Shown one piece after another: positions 4,565 to 7,066 of a stretch of 7,066 bases of DNA. The stretch lies in the NCBI GenBank assembly GCA_034436035.1, contig DAOTVW010000209.1:1-7066 (forward strand), read 5' to 3'. Position 1 is the stretch's first letter, and every line of letters starts with the position of its first letter. Position numbers and translations under genes: made by a program. Origin of the DNA: UBA4823 sp034436035 (lineage in GTDB: Bacteria; Chloroflexota; Anaerolineae; Anaerolineales; UBA4823). The notes beneath the pieces are model-generated. The model was not told where the DNA came from and ran no database searches. It saw nothing but the letters and a program-made list of their open reading frames with translations.

Positions 4565-5071
4565 ATGAAAGTTAGTAATCTGCTAAAACAATGGCTCTTT
4601 AAACCCAGACATGATTGTGTGACCTTTAAGGGGATTCTTGAGATTAAACATATTCGCAATGGTAAGGTTATCGCTACCAGGCGTACTGATAACCTCATAG
4701 TGAATACCGGGCTAGCAGCCTTTGCTGGGCTGTTGAATGGTGTAATTACCAATTTCTTTGACTATATAGCTATTGGCACCGGTACCACTGCACCGGCTGT
4801 TACCGATACTACCCTACAAGCTGAAATAACTACAGGTGGTGGTCAGAGAACTGCCGCTACGTGTACCCGGACAACTACTAATGTTACCAATGATACCAGC
4901 CAGTTGGTTGCCACCTTCAACTTTACCGCCGGCTTTGCCGTAACTGAGGAGGGTGTATTTGATAGCGCATCGGGTGGAACTATGGCTTGTCGCCAGACAT
5001 TTGCTGCCTTAAACGTAGTAAGTGGTGATTCCCTCCAGATTACTCATAAAATAGTCTGTGCGAGACCGTAA
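4565..5071 (+). CDS. Fibre/spike-associated structural protein (168 aa)
   Basis: The 168-residue protein has a short amphipathic N-terminal helix (residues 1-14, with Trp10 and Lys/Arg), then a beta domain with Asn-Gly-Lys-Val (32-35) and Asn-Thr-Gly-Leu-Ala (47-51). It then has Tyr-Ile-Ala-Ile-Gly-Thr-Gly-Thr-Thr-Ala-Pro-Ala-Val-Thr-Asp-Thr (67-82), a signature seen in many phage fibre and spike-associated proteins, including those of tailed phages. The C-terminal part alternates Thr-rich strands and turns (Val-Thr-Glu-Glu-Gly-Val-Phe-Asp, 126-133) and ends in a strand. The likely role is a base or connector of the host-binding spike; the amphipathic N-terminus could dock on the vertex or the amphipathic tail of the preceding protein (inference). 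Three bases separate it from the upstream stop to the rejected GTG. The family resemblance is good, the exact role uncertain. Confidence 0.75.
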   Translation: MKVSNLLKQWLFKPRHDCVTFKGILEIKHIRNGKVIATRRTDNLIVNTGLAAFAGLLNGVITNFFDYIAIGTGTTAPAVTDTTLQAEITTGGGQRTAATCTRTTTNVTNDTSQLVATFNFTAGFAVTEEGVFDSASGGTMACRQTFAALNVVSGDSLQITHKIVCARP

Positions 5072-5073
5072 AA

Positions 5074-5970
5074 ATGCCATTAGATAGAATAGACGGAGAA
5101 ATTCTGTTTGATATCGACTATAACAGCTTAGAACAAGCATTACAGGGTACTGGGTGGTTATCTGGATGGGGTGTTACAGGTAACGCCAGTACCCTTTCTG
5201 TAGATGTAGCTGCCGGTATTGGATTAGTTTCTGGGGTATTAAAGTCAACAACATCTTCCACAAACATAGCTCTTAGCCCTGCCGACCCTGATAACCCCCG
5301 TAAAGACCTTATAATCTGGGATACTTCCCTACCTGGGCTAACCAAAGTAACTGGGGTTGCTCAAGCTATAAGTCCTACTGGCGAAACAAATCCCCGCAAG
5401 ATGAAGCTTCCAGCGCCGCCTGATTTAACAGCCACGGATGATATTCTGATAGCTGTAGTCTATGTTCCAGCGGGGGCAACTAAAGGGTCTGATTGCACGA
5501 TTATAGATAAGAGGGTTAAAGTAGCTGGTTTTAACTTCAGGACTGGCTGGACGGCAGACAAAATACTTCTTGGTGCTGGGGTTAATGCTGCCCCAACTGA
5601 GATAGACGGCCTAAGAAGTAAAATTATCACGACAACGAGGGCTCTTAACGCACCTAGTGAAACTATTTCTTATACCGGTGTAGGCTTCAAACCAACTGCA
5701 ATTATAGCCTTTGCTGCACGTGGGGCTACCTCTGGCGGTTATAACAGCTGGGGGTTTGCTGATTCCTCGGGGGCACAATTTGCAATTCAAATACCCACCT
5801 CCTCTAATACCATACCCGCCAATGTTCTCGTTCAATGCGATTATTCGGAAACTCAATATCAGAGAGGAACTCTCGTATCTTTTGATAATGATGGTTTTAC
5901 TATATCGTGGGTGGTGGCAGGTTCCCCACCAACCTATACCGTTTATATTAGGTTTTTATGTCTGAGATGA
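5074..5970 (+). CDS. Receptor-binding fibre/spike protein with lectin-like C-terminus (298 aa)
   Basis: The ATG lies two bases after the upstream TAA with no clear ribosome binding site, so translation is probably by coupling. Residues 1-155 look like the shoulder/collar part of phage fibres: Gly-Asn-Ala-Ser...Val-Asp-Val-Ala-Ala-Gly (36-48), Asn-Pro-Arg-Lys-Asp-Leu-Ile-Ile-Trp-Asp (74-83), Asn-Pro-Arg-Lys-Met-Lys-Leu-Pro (106-113), Val-Tyr-Val-Pro-Ala-Gly-Ala (129-135) and Ile-Ile-Asp-Lys-Arg-Val (143-148). Residues 185-298 form a second domain with Tyr-Thr-Gly-Val-Gly-Phe-Lys-Pro-Thr-Ala-Ile (200-210), Asn-Asp-Gly-Phe-Thr-Ile-Ser-Trp (272-279) and a final Tyr-Ile-Arg-Phe-Leu-Cys-Leu-Arg strand. 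This arrangement is typical of carbohydrate-binding tips of phage fibres. The likely role is host recognition at the particle surface. Domain boundaries are estimates; the fibre assignment is firm in kind, not in receptor. Confidence 0.8.
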   Translation: MPLDRIDGEILFDIDYNSLEQALQGTGWLSGWGVTGNASTLSVDVAAGIGLVSGVLKSTTSSTNIALSPADPDNPRKDLIIWDTSLPGLTKVTGVAQAISPTGETNPRKMKLPAPPDLTATDDILIAVVYVPAGATKGSDCTIIDKRVKVAGFNFRTGWTADKILLGAGVNAAPTEIDGLRSKIITTTRALNAPSETISYTGVGFKPTAIIAFAARGATSGGYNSWGFADSSGAQFAIQIPTSSNTIPANVLVQCDYSETQYQRGTLVSFDNDGFTISWVVAGSPPTYTVYIRFLCLR

Positions 5971-5976
5971 TATAAA

Positions 5977-6573
5977 ATGGCAGTTTTAGGTCAAATGTCT
6001 CTAGGTACTACAGCACTAGGTGAAACCGAGGCTGTCGGTTTTCAGATGGTTCTTGAGGAAACACTGAATTTCTCGGATGTTATAAGTAAAATGCCCATGA
6101 AGGTTTTTAGCGAAACGTTGGTACTTAGCGACAGTTTGGCCAAGATGCCAATTAAAATATTAGTTGATACTGTAAATTATTCCGATAATATCGTTAAGTT
6201 TACAATCAAAAGACTAACCGATATATGCAATTTCAGTGATGTATACTCTCGTCTGGTAAGCTGGAAACGTATCTTCACCGACACAGTCAACTTATCAGAT
6301 AGTGTTTCTAAAGCAATGAGCCGATTCTTTACTGAGGTTATTAGCTTCTACGATAGTCTATTGAAAAAACCAGTCAAGGCTGTTACTGATGTTGTCATCT
6401 TTGCGGACTCTACAGTCAAAAGATTGCATAGGGTACTAATCGATACGGTTCGTTTTAGTGATATACTGCAAAGGTTGAGACGGTTAGTCTCTAGAAGAAC
6501 ACAAAGACCGGTGAGAACCTTGGATATTATAAGAGAGTTACGGTCAGAGAGGGAGGAAAAGGCGCTTGGCTGA
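5977..6573 (+). CDS. Tandem-repeat protein, eight units of about 18 residues (198 aa)
   Basis: After a short N-terminal segment (1-27, with Ser-Leu-Gly-Thr-Thr-Ala-Leu-Gly) the protein is built of eight degenerate units beginning at residues 28, 46, 64, 82, 102, 120, 138 and 156. The unit consensus is (Asp/Glu)-Thr-(Val/Leu)-x-(Phe/Leu)-Ser-Asp-x-x-x-(Lys/Arg)-x-x-x-(Lys/Arg)-x-x-x. Seven units are 18 residues long; the one at 82 is 20. The conserved Asp at unit position 7 is present in all eight. The C-terminus (174-198) is a strongly charged helix. Repeats of this kind fit an elongated rod or solenoid, perhaps a spike stalk between the fibre proteins on either side; this is inference. Only a weak GAG-type ribosome binding site precedes the ATG, which starts 6 bases after the upstream stop. 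The end overlaps the next gene by 8 bases. No named family is recognised. Confidence 0.75.
   Translation: MAVLGQMSLGTTALGETEAVGFQMVLEETLNFSDVISKMPMKVFSETLVLSDSLAKMPIKILVDTVNYSDNIVKFTIKRLTDICNFSDVYSRLVSWKRIFTDTVNLSDSVSKAMSRFFTEVISFYDSLLKKPVKAVTDVVIFADSTVKRLHRVLIDTVRFSDILQRLRRLVSRRTQRPVRTLDIIRELRSEREEKALG
6058..6495 (+). repeat. Eight degenerate 54-bp coding repeats
   Basis: Units of 54 bases (one of 60) code for the 18-residue repeat with a Ser-Asp core. The nucleotide sequences of the units have diverged much more than the protein pattern, so the array looks old and kept by selection on the protein rather than recently expanded. Confidence 0.75.
6551..6556 (+). promoter_or_regulatory. Ribosome binding site supporting a TTG start at 6566
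   Basis: GGGAGG lies nine bases before the TTG at 6566, inside the end of the upstream gene. The frame upstream of the TTG closes at a TAA (6530-6532) without an ATG or a better-placed start. Confidence 0.6.
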
Positions 6574-7066
6574 TTACGCCGACTGGACAGAGAGTATTGA
6601 GCTATTGGGTTCTGAAATAATGGTGCCCATAGACCTTCAGGGTGCCTATGCTATGATGCCTGTCGATATTCAGGCACAATATATTACCTTGCAAACTGAT
6701 ATTGTCGCTCAATCAGTTGGTAATATCGGAATTGATATTAAGGCCCAAACCTTAAGCCAGCTTAACGTTAATATCACTGGTTCCGCAGCCACGTTAAACG
6801 TCAACATTAGTTCACAATCTGTAACTGTTAATATGAATATAAGTACACAGAGCGTAGCTGTGAAGTCTCAGGGTGAGTGGGCACCACAGGCAGGGCAACA
6901 AAAATATCTATCCTCTGGGCTTACTGGGGCTGATATAGAGGCTAATACAGCCGCAACAATCTTTAACTATGCTGTTACCAGTGGTAAAACGTTCTACATA
7001 ACCTATGCTTCTTTTATGGCATGGGATATGGCTACTGGTACTCCTGCCGGGCTACCAGTAGGTATG
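6566..7066 (+). CDS. Repeat-stalk fibre protein, 3' truncated by window end (at least 167 aa)
   Basis: The frame is open from a TTG at 6566 to the last base and has no stop. TTG is chosen because of the GGGAGG nine bases upstream; the first ATG (6620) would remove a well-formed N-terminus (Ala-Asp-Tyr-Ala-Asp-Trp-Thr-Glu). Residues 20-100 hold seven short units with a core hydrophobic-x-(Asp/Asn)-(Ile/Leu)-x-x-Gln-(Ser/Thr/Tyr)-(Val/Ile/Leu). The Asp/Asn falls at residues 23, 34, 45, 57, 69, 80 and 91, a spacing of 11 or 12. From 105 (Trp-Ala-Pro-Gln) a globular beta domain begins and is cut by the window. A short alternating repeat followed by a globular head fits a trimeric beta-helical fibre stalk with a receptor-binding tip. 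It overlaps the preceding gene by 8 bases, so the two are probably coupled and may assemble together (inference). Confidence 0.75.
   Translation, partial: MADYADWTESIELLGSEIMVPIDLQGAYAMMPVDIQAQYITLQTDIVAQSVGNIGIDIKAQTLSQLNVNITGSAATLNVNISSQSVTVNMNISTQSVAVKSQGEWAPQAGQQKYLSSGLTGADIEANTAATIFNYAVTSGKTFYITYASFMAWDMATGTPAGLPVGM
6623..6865 (+). repeat. Seven coding repeats of 33-36 bp (11-12 residues)
   Basis: The repeated core (Asp or Asn followed by Ile/Leu, then Gln two or three residues later) recurs seven times. The first three units use Asp and the last three Asn, suggesting at least two rounds of duplication. AATAT and AACGTTAA-type words recur in the last three units. Confidence 0.7.

Noticed and set aside
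4381..4752. 123-residue minus-strand frame
   Set aside because: It spans the junction of two well-supported plus-strand genes and has no independent support.
5118..5965. Frames of 75, 81 and 84 residues within the 298-aa fibre gene
   Set aside because: They are shadows of the fibre gene; composition is unlike a folded protein and starts lack ribosome binding sites.
4565..5970. Tailed-phage interpretation based on fibre-like proteins
   Set aside because: Fibre domains are shared widely among viruses. No tail tube, tape-measure, portal or terminase gene is visible and the capsid protein has the DJR pattern. The window is short, so this is a judgement, not proof.
1..7066. CRISPR array, tRNA, rRNA, insertion sequence or integrase
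   Set aside because: No regularly spaced non-coding repeats, cloverleaf-like sequence, transposase or recombinase motif or terminal inverted repeats were seen. The tandem repeats present are in coding frames.

Overview
The window reads as part of a bacterial virus (or integrated provirus) genome. Genes are tightly packed with short or overlapping junctions. Several starts are preceded by strong AGGAGGTGA-type ribosome binding sites, and the one clear promoter region looks like bacterial sigma-70. These points favour a bacterial host, but the lineage cannot be fixed from sequence alone. The strongest identity call is the 358-residue protein at 2763-3839. It has the sequence signature of a double jelly-roll (DJR) major capsid protein, as in tailless icosahedral viruses of the PRD1/PM2/STIV type. 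No terminase, portal, tape-measure or baseplate gene is visible. The packaging ATPase expected for such a virus is also absent and would have to lie outside the window.

Layout. (1) 1-296, plus strand: the 3' end of a gene for a small zinc-binding module, followed by a terminator hairpin (301-353) and a second, weaker one. (2) 427-2223, minus strand: a five-gene leftward operon. In transcription order it holds a zinc-ribbon protein, a PD-(D/E)XK-like nuclease candidate, a 104-residue unknown, a cysteine-peptidase/transglutaminase-like protein and, after a gap carrying two abutting hairpins, a 68-residue unknown. (3) 2224-2300: a divergent promoter region in which two sigma-70-like promoters face outward, share an inverted-repeat pair of -35 boxes and have overlapping -10 boxes. 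(4) 2301 to the window end, plus strand: a rightward structural operon. It holds a 142-residue internally duplicated protein, the DJR capsid protein, two small beta-rich proteins (candidate vertex or minor capsid components), and then four consecutive fibre/spike-like proteins. Two of those four are built from short tandem repeats (eight units of about 18 residues; seven units of 11-12 residues), and the last runs off the window.

How it may work together. The leftward operon looks like an early or accessory module (nucleic-acid handling plus a possible wall-acting or processing enzyme). The rightward operon looks like the virion module: assembly factor, capsid, vertex proteins and host-binding spikes. 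The overlapping -10 boxes suggest the two directions compete for RNA polymerase, which would be a simple built-in switch. The capsid assignment is well supported by motif pattern. The vertex and spike roles are inferred from position and composition.
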